Program-made: the position numbers and the translations under genes
NCBI GenBank assembly: GCA_044337515.1
Contig: JBIINK010000003.1
Location: 1 to 64,000 of the forward strand
DNA: 64,000 nt
From: CAJBVG01 sp044337515
GTDB lineage: Bacteria; Bacteroidota; Bacteroidia; Sphingobacteriales; Sphingobacteriaceae
Direction: 5' to 3'
Shown here: one piece after another, positions 6,551-16,111 of the stretch
How the letters are laid out: each line of letters begins with the position of its first letter
How positions within the stretch are numbered: position 1 is the first letter of the stretch
The notes under the pieces: model-generated
The model's input: the letters and a program-made list of their open reading frames with translations, nothing else
Databases searched by the model: none
Told to the model about the DNA's origin: nothing

Positions 6551-8902
6551 TTATTTTTTAAACTTGAACTGTTCGTTTTTGTCCCATAAGCCCCAAGAGC
6601 TTCCTAACTTTCCTTCTTGAATTACTTTCCATGATTCATCAAACGAGCTGAAATGATATAATTCGATGTTATTATTTCTTGCCCATTCTTGTGAAACTAT
6701 AAAGTATTTCATTGCATTTATTCTCGAAGGTACTGCACTTTCTATTGTTTCTCCAAAACTTGGCCAACCTGTTTCAGTAATAATAACCTTTTTACCTTTG
6801 CTTACCGTTTTTGTTATCTCAAACATGTTTGATAAGTATGATAGCGAATAATCTATTGAAGCCCCTTCCCAAAATGGATAAAAATTACTTAAAATGATAT
6901 CGCAAGCATCAATAAGTTTAGGCCTATCAATAAACTGGTAATAAGCATCTACATAGCCTACTTCAACAGTATTCGGTATTGCTTTTTTAACTCGATTGAT
7001 GTAATCAATTAATTCTTCTTCAGAAATCTCTCCTCTGTGCAATACTTCATTACCTACAGCGGCAATATCTACTAAACCACTATTCGAAAGATTTATAAGA
7101 GCATTTATTTCTTGTTCATTTCGCTCCTTATCCTTACTAATCCAAGCGCCTACAATGGTTTTGATTCCTTTTTGATGTGCAATCTCTGGAATTAATTCAT
7201 TTCCCTCTGTACATGAAAACGTTCTTATACTTTTGGTATGTGGTGCAATAATGTCTATTCTTCTTCTTATTTGTTCGGCCGATAAAATATCCCCTACTTT
7301 TTGTCCCTCTACATAGGGGCTAAAACATAATCCATTTAAACCCATGTTAAATTGAGAAGAGAATAATGCTTCTATTTCAGCTTCAGTTCTATGGCTATAA
7401 TCGGTTCCTGTAATATTATTTAAATTATTATTATGAAGTAAAGAATTTAATTTCCCAGATATATAATCAGAAGATTTTATTTCTACTTTTCCTTTTCTAG
7501 CATCCAATTCTTTTTTTATTTCTCTTGCTTTCTTTTCCGTTAAATCATAATTCCACATTACCCACATGGCAATTAAAGTTCCTGCAATGGGTACACCCGA
7601 AAAGAACAAACGCAATCCGGTAACCGCACCTTCTGGTTGTGTTGGTGCACCTGCTTTAAATGCAACCACCGTCATAATAACTCCGGTTAATAATCCGGCA
7701 ATAGCAAAACCAAACTTTACCATCCACCAATAAATGGCACCAAAAACGCCTTCTCTTCTTTTACCCGACTTTAATTCATCCATGTCACAAACATCGGCAG
7801 TCATCGACATCATTAATGTAAACAAGCTTCCTATACCAAAAGAGAAGAAAGGCAATGCAAATAAAAACATGTACGGCTTACCAGGTATAAAGAGGAACCA
7901 TAATAATATATAACCGAATATGGATATACCTTGACAAATTAAAAATGCTCTTTTCTTTTCAATTTTTTTTGCAATCCATGCTACAATAGGAATAACAATA
8001 AATGTAGTTGCTAAAGCACCACCACAACCAAAAAGAGTTGGCCAAATGCCTGCAGCTGCTGTATCACCATTAAACAAATAATAAACAACTATAAAAAAAG
8101 TAAAACCTGCAACTGTGTTAAAGGCATTAAAAATAAAGAACGTAGCAATACATAACTTTCTAAATGGCTTATTCGCAAATGCTTCTTTGAAGCTTACTAG
8201 TATTTCTTTTAAACTTCCTCCAATGGTTTTGTAGGTAAGTGGTTTTAAGGTATCATCAAATTTAGTTGATTTACTTTTTATGAAAATGGCCGGTACCATG
8301 GCAAGCAACATGAAAATTGAACCTACCCAAATCGCTATTGTTCTTGTTGCAGTGTCGGCATTGGGGAACCATTTTGGATCATACATAATTACCCAGAACC
8401 ATGGTGCAATAACCCAAGCAAATTGTCCAATCCATTGAGAAATTGCCATTATGCTTGTGCGTTCATGAAAATCATCACTCATTTCATACCCCATAGCTAC
8501 ATAAGGCACACTAAATATGGAAAGACCAATATGAAAAATAAGTGAAAAGCTTAGAAAGAATACGAAATTATACATTACACTATCTTCTCTATACAGTTGC
8601 CACATAATCATAAATGCAATACCCATGATGATTGACCCCACAAAGACATACTGTCTTCTTCGTCCCCAAATTGATTTGGTGTTATCAGAGATAAATCCCA
8701 TCACTGGATCAAAAAAAGCATCTACTATTCTTGGTACAAAAAATAATACACCCCACATCCATGAGGGCATGCCTAAATTTTCTACTAATACAACCATAAA
8801 GATCCCTAGCGCCGCAGGAAACATTTGGTTGGCAAGCATTCCTAAACCGAACGCTATTTTTTGTCCGAATGGAACTTTATTAGATAAATGCTGAGTGGAC
8901 AT
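6551..8902 (-). CDS. GPH-family sugar:cation symporter fused to a GH17 glucanase domain
   Basis: A 783-residue protein. Residues ~1-465 form a 12-helix major-facilitator transporter of the glycoside-pentoside-hexuronide type (KIAFGLGML opening, RIVDAFFDPVMGFISD and WGRRRQYVFVG loop, second-half GKRREGVFGAIYWWMVK). After a short charged linker (~465-500), a complete GH17 domain follows (~500-783) with acid/base E619 (VGNEV) and nucleophile E710 (ITETGWPS). GPH transporters have cytoplasmic termini, so the enzyme should face the cytoplasm at the exit of the channel. The frame is open across the junction with no sign of a sequencing frameshift, and both halves keep their key residues. I infer coupled import and trimming of laminari-oligosaccharides. 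Confidence 0.92.
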   Translation of the reverse strand: MSTQHLSNKVPFGQKIAFGLGMLANQMFPAALGIFMVVLVENLGMPSWMWGVLFFVPRIVDAFFDPVMGFISDNTKSIWGRRRQYVFVGSIIMGIAFMIMWQLYREDSVMYNFVFFLSFSLIFHIGLSIFSVPYVAMGYEMSDDFHERTSIMAISQWIGQFAWVIAPWFWVIMYDPKWFPNADTATRTIAIWVGSIFMLLAMVPAIFIKSKSTKFDDTLKPLTYKTIGGSLKEILVSFKEAFANKPFRKLCIATFFIFNAFNTVAGFTFFIVVYYLFNGDTAAAGIWPTLFGCGGALATTFIVIPIVAWIAKKIEKKRAFLICQGISIFGYILLWFLFIPGKPYMFLFALPFFSFGIGSLFTLMMSMTADVCDMDELKSGKRREGVFGAIYWWMVKFGFAIAGLLTGVIMTVVAFKAGAPTQPEGAVTGLRLFFSGVPIAGTLIAMWVMWNYDLTEKKAREIKKELDARKGKVEIKSSDYISGKLNSLLHNNNLNNITGTDYSHRTEAEIEALFSSQFNMGLNGLCFSPYVEGQKVGDILSAEQIRRRIDIIAPHTKSIRTFSCTEGNELIPEIAHQKGIKTIVGAWISKDKERNEQEINALINLSNSGLVDIAAVGNEVLHRGEISEEELIDYINRVKKAIPNTVEVGYVDAYYQFIDRPKLIDACDIILSNFYPFWEGASIDYSLSYLSNMFEITKTVSKGKKVIITETGWPSFGETIESAVPSRINAMKYFIVSQEWARNNNIELYHFSSFDESWKVIQEGKLGSSWGLWDKNEQFKFKK

Positions 8903-8913
8903 AAGTAATATTT

Positions 8914-10404
8914 TTAGTTAAGTACTATAGATTGCAATGCTTTTGCATCAATGGTAATTTTTTTAACTTCCTTATTCAAATTTATATTGATAGAGAATTT
9001 TTCATCTGTTGGGTTAAACAGTGCTATCACAATGCTTCCATCCGTATTTTGAACAGCAGTTGCCATTACTTCCATATGATTGATCTCACAACCTATTTTA
9101 ATGGCTCCTGGTCGCATAAATTTACTGAAGTGAGCCATTACGTAATATAAGGGCGTAAAGTAAACCTCGTCCTTATTTGGATCTACAATGACAGGCGCAA
9201 CACACCAGTTTTTAAACCAATTAGGTCCACCTTGCGTGTCCAACACCATATTCCAATCAATCCAAGCATTTACATGATTATTCAAACATCCAATAATATC
9301 GGTAGCGTATCTATTTACAGGTGCGTATTTCGGATGTAAATGTTTATCCTTTTCGCTCGCCCATTCCCAACCCCAATCAGTAGCTTCTTTTTTCCAATAC
9401 CAAGCATCATCGCGCCATTTAGGTATTTCAGAATCTACACAACCTTCGGTTTCAATTAAATATTTATTGGGTGCTTTTTGGTAAGCATATTGCAAAGCGT
9501 CTGGAAAATAGTCATAAGTGCTTTCATACCAATGTATCGCTGTTCCTGCAAAATACTTAGATGATTTTTCATCCCTGTACATTTCATCAACCCACTCTTT
9601 TAGTCCTGCTCTGTTTTGATCGTAGCCCAAAATGTTTATGTCAGCCCAACCGTCTTTTTCTAATTTTGGACCTAAATAATTTTGAACGAAGTCGGTCATT
9701 TCTTTTGGCGAGAATAAGGTGCTCTCCCAGTTATTTCCATTTCCATGAGGCTCGTTAATAACAGTAACACCCCAAATATTTATTCCTTCATTTTTATACG
9801 CTGTTAAGTACTTAGAAAAATAAAGAGAAAATGCATCGTTATACTTAGGTAATAATTTTCCGCCCACATAACTATTGTTGTCTTTCATCCAAGGTGGTGC
9901 TGTCCATGGTGAAGCTATAATTTTAAATCCTTCTTTCGATATTTTTTGAGCATCAACAATCATCGGAATTAAATCCATTTTATCATCTTCAATGGTAAAA
10001 TGATTCATATCTACATCATCTGCAACTTTCGCATACGTATAATTACTCAATGAAAAATCACACGAGGCAATGTGTGTCCTGGTTAATGAGTAATTTGCTC
10101 CTTCCTCACCAAAATAGGCCTCAAGTATTTTTTTTCTGTTTTCTGGACCAAGTTTATTAAGTAAGGAAGCAGATGCCTCCGTAAAAGAGCCACCAAATCC
10201 TAAAATCTCTTGAAATTTTTCCTCAGAATTGATTTGTACAGTTATTGTTTTTTCAGCTGGTTTAAAATCCGTTAATAGCGTTAACGCATTCCCACTTTCT
10301 GAAGTTTCATATACATTAATAGTCATTTCTTTAGTATTTGTACATTGAATTTGAACAACACATACGATTCCAATTAGAATTATTTTAAAGTTATATCTGC
10401 GCAT
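8914..10404 (-). CDS. GH30 beta-glucosidase/beta-1,6-glucanase lipoprotein
   Basis: A 496-residue GH30 enzyme with the lipoprotein signal RRYNFKIILIGIVCVVQIQC (Cys ~21). A (beta/alpha)8 barrel is followed by the family's C-terminal beta-sandwich. The acid/base is E218 in INEPHG and the nucleophile is E320 in the ETEGC motif, which aligns with the SEAC motif of glucocerebrosidase. The substrate-site words FGGSFTEAS and SPWTAPPWMK are present. In laminarin loci GH30 enzymes typically remove beta-1,6-linked glucose branches, so a periplasmic or surface debranching role is likely, but a beta-1,6-glucanase or other specificity is possible. Encoded 11 bases before the transporter-GH17 fusion and preceded by a TAATTCC repeat. 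Confidence 0.93.
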   Translation of the reverse strand: MRRYNFKIILIGIVCVVQIQCTNTKEMTINVYETSESGNALTLLTDFKPAEKTITVQINSEEKFQEILGFGGSFTEASASLLNKLGPENRKKILEAYFGEEGANYSLTRTHIASCDFSLSNYTYAKVADDVDMNHFTIEDDKMDLIPMIVDAQKISKEGFKIIASPWTAPPWMKDNNSYVGGKLLPKYNDAFSLYFSKYLTAYKNEGINIWGVTVINEPHGNGNNWESTLFSPKEMTDFVQNYLGPKLEKDGWADINILGYDQNRAGLKEWVDEMYRDEKSSKYFAGTAIHWYESTYDYFPDALQYAYQKAPNKYLIETEGCVDSEIPKWRDDAWYWKKEATDWGWEWASEKDKHLHPKYAPVNRYATDIIGCLNNHVNAWIDWNMVLDTQGGPNWFKNWCVAPVIVDPNKDEVYFTPLYYVMAHFSKFMRPGAIKIGCEINHMEVMATAVQNTDGSIVIALFNPTDEKFSININLNKEVKKITIDAKALQSIVLN

Positions 10405-10406
10405 AT

Positions 10407-10457
10407 TCTAAATTCCTAATTCTTAATTCCTAATTCCTAATTCCTAATTCCTAATTT
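10407..10457. repeat. 7-bp tandem repeat (taattcc)
   Basis: About six near-perfect taattcc units lie between the GH17 lipoprotein and GH30 genes. The last codons and the stop of the GH17 gene (Ile-Arg-Asn-stop) are written by the repeat itself. Confidence 0.8.
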
Positions 10458-11700
10458 TAACAGGTATTTCCACCTCTTTAAGCAACTCTTCCTTATTTCC
10501 ATTGTACGTTTTCACAATAGAATTTCCATCTCGTTTTAATTCCTTAAAAACTCCTTGATTCACTTTTTCCCAAAGTGCATATTTTGCTTTTCCATCAATA
10601 GTAAATAAGCCAAAATGATTTTCAGAGCCATTTGGGTTTTGAGCATCTTTCCAATTCTCATCAAATGCTTCAAAATAAAAGCATGTAATTTTTTCTTTAT
10701 TTGTCCACGCCCTCATCAATGCATAGTATTTGGCCGATTTATATTCATCACACGCTCTTGATCCCTCTTTACCATAAATACCGTCGGTGTATGTTGCCCA
10801 ACCAGTTTCTCCAATATGAATAGGTTTATTGATACCAATTGACTGCATATAATTAGTTACACTTTGATATTGGATTTTCGCGCGATTTAAGGCGCGCAAC
10901 ATAAGTGAGTCTATTTGTTCTTGTTTTGATAATTTTTTTTCTGACAACTTTATTCCCCAAAATTCTGGATCATAATGGGAATCATGCATTGGGTATGTAT
11001 GTACAGAAACGTAATCTACAGCTTCGTAAAGTTTCTTTAAATCATCAATATGATAAGAGGACTCAGCTCCGCCCCAAGAAGCAAAATTATCGGAAGAAGT
11101 AATCCATAAATTTTCGGGTAGCTGTTTTTCTTTCTTTAGGTTTTGTAAATAATTTACCCATTTTAATATAACCGAAGGCCTAACAAAATAGTTAGTAGCC
11201 CAGTTCACCATAGCTTCATTTCCCACTGCTATTATTTTTACAATGTCTGGATATGCATTCGCCAATTCGACAGCTCTTTTAATCTCATCGGAATTCGCTT
11301 TTTCACTTTCTATTTCATGATTCGGTGTAAGGCTTGTCCAGGCATTCTCGCAATCTATCCAAGCTCCAAGCATAACATACATTTCAAAATTTTTATTCTC
11401 TGCTCGCAGTTCTGTAATTGCTATCAACAAATTTCTAATTTCGTCAAGTTTCGTATTATATGTGCGTAATACTTTTATGCCCATTGCGCTCATTATTTTC
11501 AAATCTTCTTTGATTTGACTTACACTCGGCTGTATATCGCGTGTAGTAGTACGATAGCCTCCATAACAAATGGCTAGGTAGTTAGAATCACCTAAAATTT
11601 GAGCTGCTGTTTTACTTTTCTCAGAACTTTGAGAACCACAAGAAGCTAAAATTAATAGGTAAGGAATTAAAAAATAAACGATTAATCTACTATTTCTCAT
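10444..11700 (-). CDS. GH17 beta-1,3-glucanase lipoprotein
   Basis: A 418-residue GH17 enzyme with a lipoprotein signal (YFLIPYLLILASC, Cys ~21), so anchored to a membrane and acting in the periplasm or at the surface. Acid/base E162 in VGNEA, nucleophile E298 in GETGWA. It is longer than the cytoplasmic family members because of insertions around residues 235-285 and a C-terminal extension (~365-418) with VKTYNGNKEELLKEVEI. It starts four bases after the phosphorylase-like gene, so the two are translationally close. The probable task is cutting incoming laminarin into oligosaccharides small enough for the inner-membrane symporter. Confidence 0.92.
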   Translation of the reverse strand: MRNSRLIVYFLIPYLLILASCGSQSSEKSKTAAQILGDSNYLAICYGGYRTTTRDIQPSVSQIKEDLKIMSAMGIKVLRTYNTKLDEIRNLLIAITELRAENKNFEMYVMLGAWIDCENAWTSLTPNHEIESEKANSDEIKRAVELANAYPDIVKIIAVGNEAMVNWATNYFVRPSVILKWVNYLQNLKKEKQLPENLWITSSDNFASWGGAESSYHIDDLKKLYEAVDYVSVHTYPMHDSHYDPEFWGIKLSEKKLSKQEQIDSLMLRALNRAKIQYQSVTNYMQSIGINKPIHIGETGWATYTDGIYGKEGSRACDEYKSAKYYALMRAWTNKEKITCFYFEAFDENWKDAQNPNGSENHFGLFTIDGKAKYALWEKVNQGVFKELKRDGNSIVKTYNGNKEELLKEVEIPVKIRN

Positions 11701-11704
11701 ACAA

Positions 11705-14700
11705 TTATTTTAAGATAGATTCCTTAATGAATACTGTAATTTTACTTATTTCACCTGTTCTATTAAATATTTCTGAACTTGTTTTTAAATCTAATTGTAA
11801 CGAATTCTCCTTAATCAGCATACCATCTTTCTTTTCAATCTCTAAATGGTTTTCATCAGCTAAGCGATAAATAATTGGTACTTGGCAAAAAGTAAAACAA
11901 AGTGAGCCCGGCAATGGAGCAAATGTTTCGTGTTCTTTATTAATGGTAACATAATGAAACATTCGACCTTCTTTTGTAAACTCATCTTTTCTCAACAAAC
12001 ACGGATTAAAATACAGTGCTCCATTTAAAACAAAAACACCTAGTTCACCAAATCTACTGATAATATCTTCTTTCACCTGACCAGTCATCCCTGGCTGTTG
12101 AGCACCTTTATTACTTGGTGTGTGCGAGTATGGGTCTGTTGGGAATGCGCCATATAGTTCTGGCGATTTGTGCACACCAACTCCGGCATTTATCTCATAA
12201 TAATGTTCTAAAAGTTTACCGATTACTTCATCCGATTCTCCATTCTGTATTGCCATTAAACATACTTCCTGAACAGCTAATTGCAGTTTAGAAACCATGT
12301 GCCAATAAATGGAACCAAGGCCTTCATAACCATAAAATGTACCCGAACGACCTGTGAATGATTTATGGTCAAATACGACCTCATAAGTATCTAAAAGCGC
12401 TTTCTTTTCAGTTTGTAGGTATGTTCCATATTTAGAAGCATCTAATTGATCGATGGCGTTACTCAAATCGCCAGCATTTTTTAAATTTCCATTGAAATGG
12501 TATTCTCCATTTATGTCTTTTTCTACAATTGATTTGTCAGCGTTAGCAAGAAGTATCTCGATAAGTTTTAATTGTTGAATTGCTTCATTCGGTATTTTAT
12601 TCTTCTTTAAAAACTTCGGAAGCTGTTTATTCGGATATAGTAAGTAACTATACTGGTCAGGGCGAAAAAGTGCACTGATCTTCATGCTATCCAAAAGTTT
12701 TATTGCATTTTTCGGTGATAAATATCCTGAACTTAGCACAGCCACTTGCCCTTCTAACATTTCGCTGAGGTAAGAAATACTAACTTCCTGCTCGCTTTTA
12801 ATACTCATTAAATTATAAGCGTGATACATATTATCCTCTCGCTTGTTTGCATTAATGGTATGTTCAATAAAAGCTAAACTCACTTTTACAAATTCCTTTA
12901 GTCTGCGGTAAGAAATAGTTCTTTTCTCTGACCAAAAAGATTGCTTATAAATATGTTCTCTGTATTCACTACCTGCTTCACCTAAGTTATCCAAAATTGC
13001 TTTACGTTGAACATCATTGATATCACTGTTTAACAATTCAGCATTCTCATCTAAAGTGGCATGAATAGCTTTTAAAAATATAATTAACTCATTAGATAAC
13101 TCTATGCGTTCTTCATCTGTTTGTTCAACTAGCTTTTCAAAAAACACTAAGAATCTACGTAGGTAGTAGAGCGTCACCATCGACACCCCATTACCTACTA
13201 ATGCATTATTGGCATCGTTCCATTCCGGACGTTGGGTATTCATCCATATTCCAGCACCTGGAATAAAATTGGAAAGTTTAGCTAATACTGTAGCCAGTAT
13301 TTTCTCAATGAAATTTACGGTATAAATTTTTTGATGTTGATCTTGTAAAAGGGCTGCATCTGAGCCCAGAATTTGCATGTTTCTTTTAATCTCAGCATCC
13401 AAGTGCTCATCAAATTCTATGGTGTCTTTCGCGTTCTTTAAAATTTCGCGATAGTTTTTAATCTTGTAAGGTACGTTGGCATACACAAACTGTTCAGTAT
13501 TAAATTGACTACTTAATTGTCCCGGAAAATACTTTTCATTTATTTCCAAAAGTTTAAGTAGGTATATAATCTGATGATCTCCCCAATAACCAATATACGA
13601 CCATGGATTATCTGGTTCTACAGTTTCCCAATCAAAACCACCCTTTGTAACTCTATATGGGTTATATCCTTCAAAAGTAGTTGCATTTAAAAACTTGTGA
13701 ATCATGCTACGGGTAAAGCCTGGATATGACATCGCCAAGGCTTCCCAATTTTGAAAAATATCTCTCCAGTTACCTTCGTAATCAAGTATTTTTTTAGAGT
13801 AGTCAACAGCGCTTCGCGTATTAATTGAAAATTTATTCCAAGGTCTACTCGGATCCCCGTGTCTTCTACTAAATTTTAGTGGTAAGTATTCTGTGCAAAG
13901 TCTCTTAAAATTCTTATCCTCCACTTGAGCATATATATTTTCTAGTTCAAAAACGGTAAAGGTTTCGGATAATTTCTCTAATAATTCTTTGTGTTTTTCG
14001 TACACTACCTTATTTGCTCCAATAAGGTAATTTATTAAATCCCATTTTTCAATTTGGTAATTAAAATCAAAAATACCACCTCTCATAATATTGAAAAGTG
14101 TATTCGAAAAATGCCTTGTGTCTCTATACACATCAGTAGATAATTGTATACCATCTGATGATGCATTAAGTTCTATTAATAGCTTAGATCCAAGTATGAT
14201 GTCGTCTTCAACTAGTGTTTGAAGTTGTTTGTTTGTTTCAATAGCATTGATTATTGTTACAACGTCTGTTTGACTTTGATTAACATCAGCAACTATTAGC
14301 CATTTTTTATTCTCTCCCGGAGAAAGGGTAATTTCTTTGTTGATAAAGTAGGATCCTTTTTCTGCTTTTACATCTACTTCTTGCACTACTTGCATTCTAT
14401 TTCTAAACGCATCGAGTTGCAAAGATGAAAGTAAGTATAATGGTTTATCAAGTCCTAAGGACCAAGCAACATTGGCTTTTAATGCCTCACTTGGTTCTGC
14501 TTTATCTACTATAATTGCACTAAGTGCAAATATGCCCATGCCAGAATTCACGTCTAATTCATTGCGTTTGTAGGCATCTACAAGAATACTTGTTGAGTTT
14601 TGCAAATCGCTACTAACACCATCAGGCATAATATTTTGAATTCCATCAAGCACATTGATGTTTAGATTTCTATCTCCCTTGTTTTCTAAAGAAGACTTTC

Positions 14701-15142
14701 GTACAAACCCATAAATATTGCTATTGCTCCATTCATACCTAAAGGTGAGCTCAAAGTTGTGGTTAATTTCTTCGAAAATGATTTTATTTCCAATAACGTT
14801 TTTATAAAGATTTCTTGAAATCTTATATAAGCTATTGTTTCGCTCGGAGAAGGGTTCCCAAATATGTATTTCATCATTCTCTATGATTTGAAATATAGAT
14901 TTTGAGCCTGTATTATCATACGATTCAGTTATTTTATCAGCTGTATAATACGGGAATAATGCATATTCGGCACTCTTACGACCCGCAGTAATTCCTCCAT
15001 TGCTAGATATAAACATCCAATGGTTTGAATCACTTACCACACTCATAAAAAACGGTCGCATTTCATCGTTGTTAGAAATGCAAAAGAAATTTTCACCCTC
15101 TACTTTTAATCGATTTATCTCAACACTTAACTCTTGTTTCAT
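11705..15142 (-). CDS. Candidate beta-1,3-glucan phosphorylase (GH149/GH94-like, ~1145 residues)
   Basis: A 1145-residue protein with no signal peptide, hence cytoplasmic. An N-terminal beta-sandwich-like half opens MRPFFMSVVSDSNHWMFISSNGG. The central/C-terminal part has many helices typical of an (alpha/alpha)6 barrel, with RPWNKFSI, NWRDIFQNWEALAMSYPG and DNPWSYIGYWGDHQI. The word PEWNDANNALVGNG, with the candidate general acid D643, resembles the DWND catalytic motif of GH94-type phosphorylases. Length and architecture fit GH149 (beta-1,3-oligoglucan phosphorylases), with GH161 as an alternative. The context of GH16, GH17, GH30 and a symporter is what such an enzyme would need: it would turn imported oligosaccharides into glucose-1-phosphate. 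Family membership is my recognition, not a search result. Confidence 0.72.
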   Translation of the reverse strand: MKQELSVEINRLKVEGENFFCISNNDEMRPFFMSVVSDSNHWMFISSNGGITAGRKSAEYALFPYYTADKITESYDNTGSKSIFQIIENDEIHIWEPFSERNNSLYKISRNLYKNVIGNKIIFEEINHNFELTFRYEWSNSNIYGFVRKSSLENKGDRNLNINVLDGIQNIMPDGVSSDLQNSTSILVDAYKRNELDVNSGMGIFALSAIIVDKAEPSEALKANVAWSLGLDKPLYLLSSLQLDAFRNRMQVVQEVDVKAEKGSYFINKEITLSPGENKKWLIVADVNQSQTDVVTIINAIETNKQLQTLVEDDIILGSKLLIELNASSDGIQLSTDVYRDTRHFSNTLFNIMRGGIFDFNYQIEKWDLINYLIGANKVVYEKHKELLEKLSETFTVFELENIYAQVEDKNFKRLCTEYLPLKFSRRHGDPSRPWNKFSINTRSAVDYSKKILDYEGNWRDIFQNWEALAMSYPGFTRSMIHKFLNATTFEGYNPYRVTKGGFDWETVEPDNPWSYIGYWGDHQIIYLLKLLEINEKYFPGQLSSQFNTEQFVYANVPYKIKNYREILKNAKDTIEFDEHLDAEIKRNMQILGSDAALLQDQHQKIYTVNFIEKILATVLAKLSNFIPGAGIWMNTQRPEWNDANNALVGNGVSMVTLYYLRRFLVFFEKLVEQTDEERIELSNELIIFLKAIHATLDENAELLNSDINDVQRKAILDNLGEAGSEYREHIYKQSFWSEKRTISYRRLKEFVKVSLAFIEHTINANKREDNMYHAYNLMSIKSEQEVSISYLSEMLEGQVAVLSSGYLSPKNAIKLLDSMKISALFRPDQYSYLLYPNKQLPKFLKKNKIPNEAIQQLKLIEILLANADKSIVEKDINGEYHFNGNLKNAGDLSNAIDQLDASKYGTYLQTEKKALLDTYEVVFDHKSFTGRSGTFYGYEGLGSIYWHMVSKLQLAVQEVCLMAIQNGESDEVIGKLLEHYYEINAGVGVHKSPELYGAFPTDPYSHTPSNKGAQQPGMTGQVKEDIISRFGELGVFVLNGALYFNPCLLRKDEFTKEGRMFHYVTINKEHETFAPLPGSLCFTFCQVPIIYRLADENHLEIEKKDGMLIKENSLQLDLKTSSEIFNRTGEISKITVFIKESILK

Positions 15143-15159
15143 GTAATTTTATAATACAA

Positions 15160-15262
15160 ATTCTAAATTCTAATCTCTAAATTCAAAATTCTAATCTCTA
15201 AATTCTAATCACTAATTTTTTAATTTTTAGCGTTTAGAATTTAGAGATTAGAATTTAGAATT
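15160..15262. repeat. 7-bp tandem repeat (ctaaatt / ctaatct)
   Basis: Alternating ctaaatt and ctaatct units lie between the GH16 and phosphorylase-like genes; a reversed segment (tagaatttagagattagaat) at the GH16 side can pair with the first part to form a long hairpin. It interrupts an otherwise tight operon. Confidence 0.75.
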
Positions 15263-15269
15263 TAATATA

Positions 15270-16085
15270 TCACTTCTCTTTGTATACGCGAACGTAATCA
15301 ATAGTCATACTACCTGGGAATGGTGTATTGCTGTTAGGCGCACCCACAAAATTTCCACCTACTGCTAGGTTCATTATGATAAAGAAAGGTTGATTGTAAA
15401 CCCACTCACCAGGTGCATCAGCTGGAGTGATTCTTTTGTATAGATAATCGTTCACAAAAAAATCAATTCTGTTTTCATTCCATTCGATTGCATACACGTA
15501 AAAATCTGCATCGAATCTATTATTTTGAAGTGCATACGGTGTAGTAATGGATTCCGCTCCAGAATAACCCGGGCCATGAATAGAGCCGTAAGTTATGTTA
15601 GAGTATTTTCCCTTTTGCTCCATGATGTCAATCTCTCCACACTGTGGCCAAGTAACACTATCAATGTTACTACCTAACATCCAAAATGCAGGCCATATGC
15701 CCGAACCTGTTGGTGTTTTAATTCTAGCTTCTATACGGCCATATTTTTGAGTAAATAAACCTTCTGTTTTTATACGAGCTGAGGTATAATTTCCAAACAA
15801 ATCTTTTCTAGCAGTAATTACTAAATTTCCAGAACCATCTAAGGCAATATTTTGTGGGCTTTGGGTGTACGATTGTAGTTCATTATTTCCCCAACCATTT
15901 TGACCAGTACCTAAATCGTTCGCCCATTTTTCGGCGCTAGGAGCGCTGCCTGCAGCACCATTAAAATCATCACTCCATACCAATTCAAAATTTCTATCGG
16001 TTAAAGTTTGTTTAGGCTCCACTTCACAACCCGCTATAAAAATAACGAGTGCAGCTAATAGTATTGTTTTATATGAATGTTTCAT
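15270..16085 (-). CDS. GH16 laminarinase (endo-beta-1,3-glucanase) lipoprotein
   Basis: A 271-residue GH16 enzyme with a lipoprotein signal (LLAALVIFIAGC, Cys ~20). The catalytic signature EIDIME is intact: nucleophile E151, D153, acid/base E156. Other family blocks are FELVWSDDFNG at the start, GRIEARIKTP, GIWPAFWMLG, the W in YAIEWNENRIDFFVN and the C-terminal MTIDYVRVYK. Size and motif spacing match bacterial laminarinases (the GH16_3 type), a single domain without CBM. It would depolymerise laminarin at the cell surface, next to the glycan-binding lipoprotein encoded 27 bases upstream. Confidence 0.95.
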   Translation of the reverse strand: MKHSYKTILLAALVIFIAGCEVEPKQTLTDRNFELVWSDDFNGAAGSAPSAEKWANDLGTGQNGWGNNELQSYTQSPQNIALDGSGNLVITARKDLFGNYTSARIKTEGLFTQKYGRIEARIKTPTGSGIWPAFWMLGSNIDSVTWPQCGEIDIMEQKGKYSNITYGSIHGPGYSGAESITTPYALQNNRFDADFYVYAIEWNENRIDFFVNDYLYKRITPADAPGEWVYNQPFFIIMNLAVGGNFVGAPNSNTPFPGSMTIDYVRVYKEK

Positions 16086-16111
16086 AAATCTAATTTTTCG
16101 TGTGATGTTTT

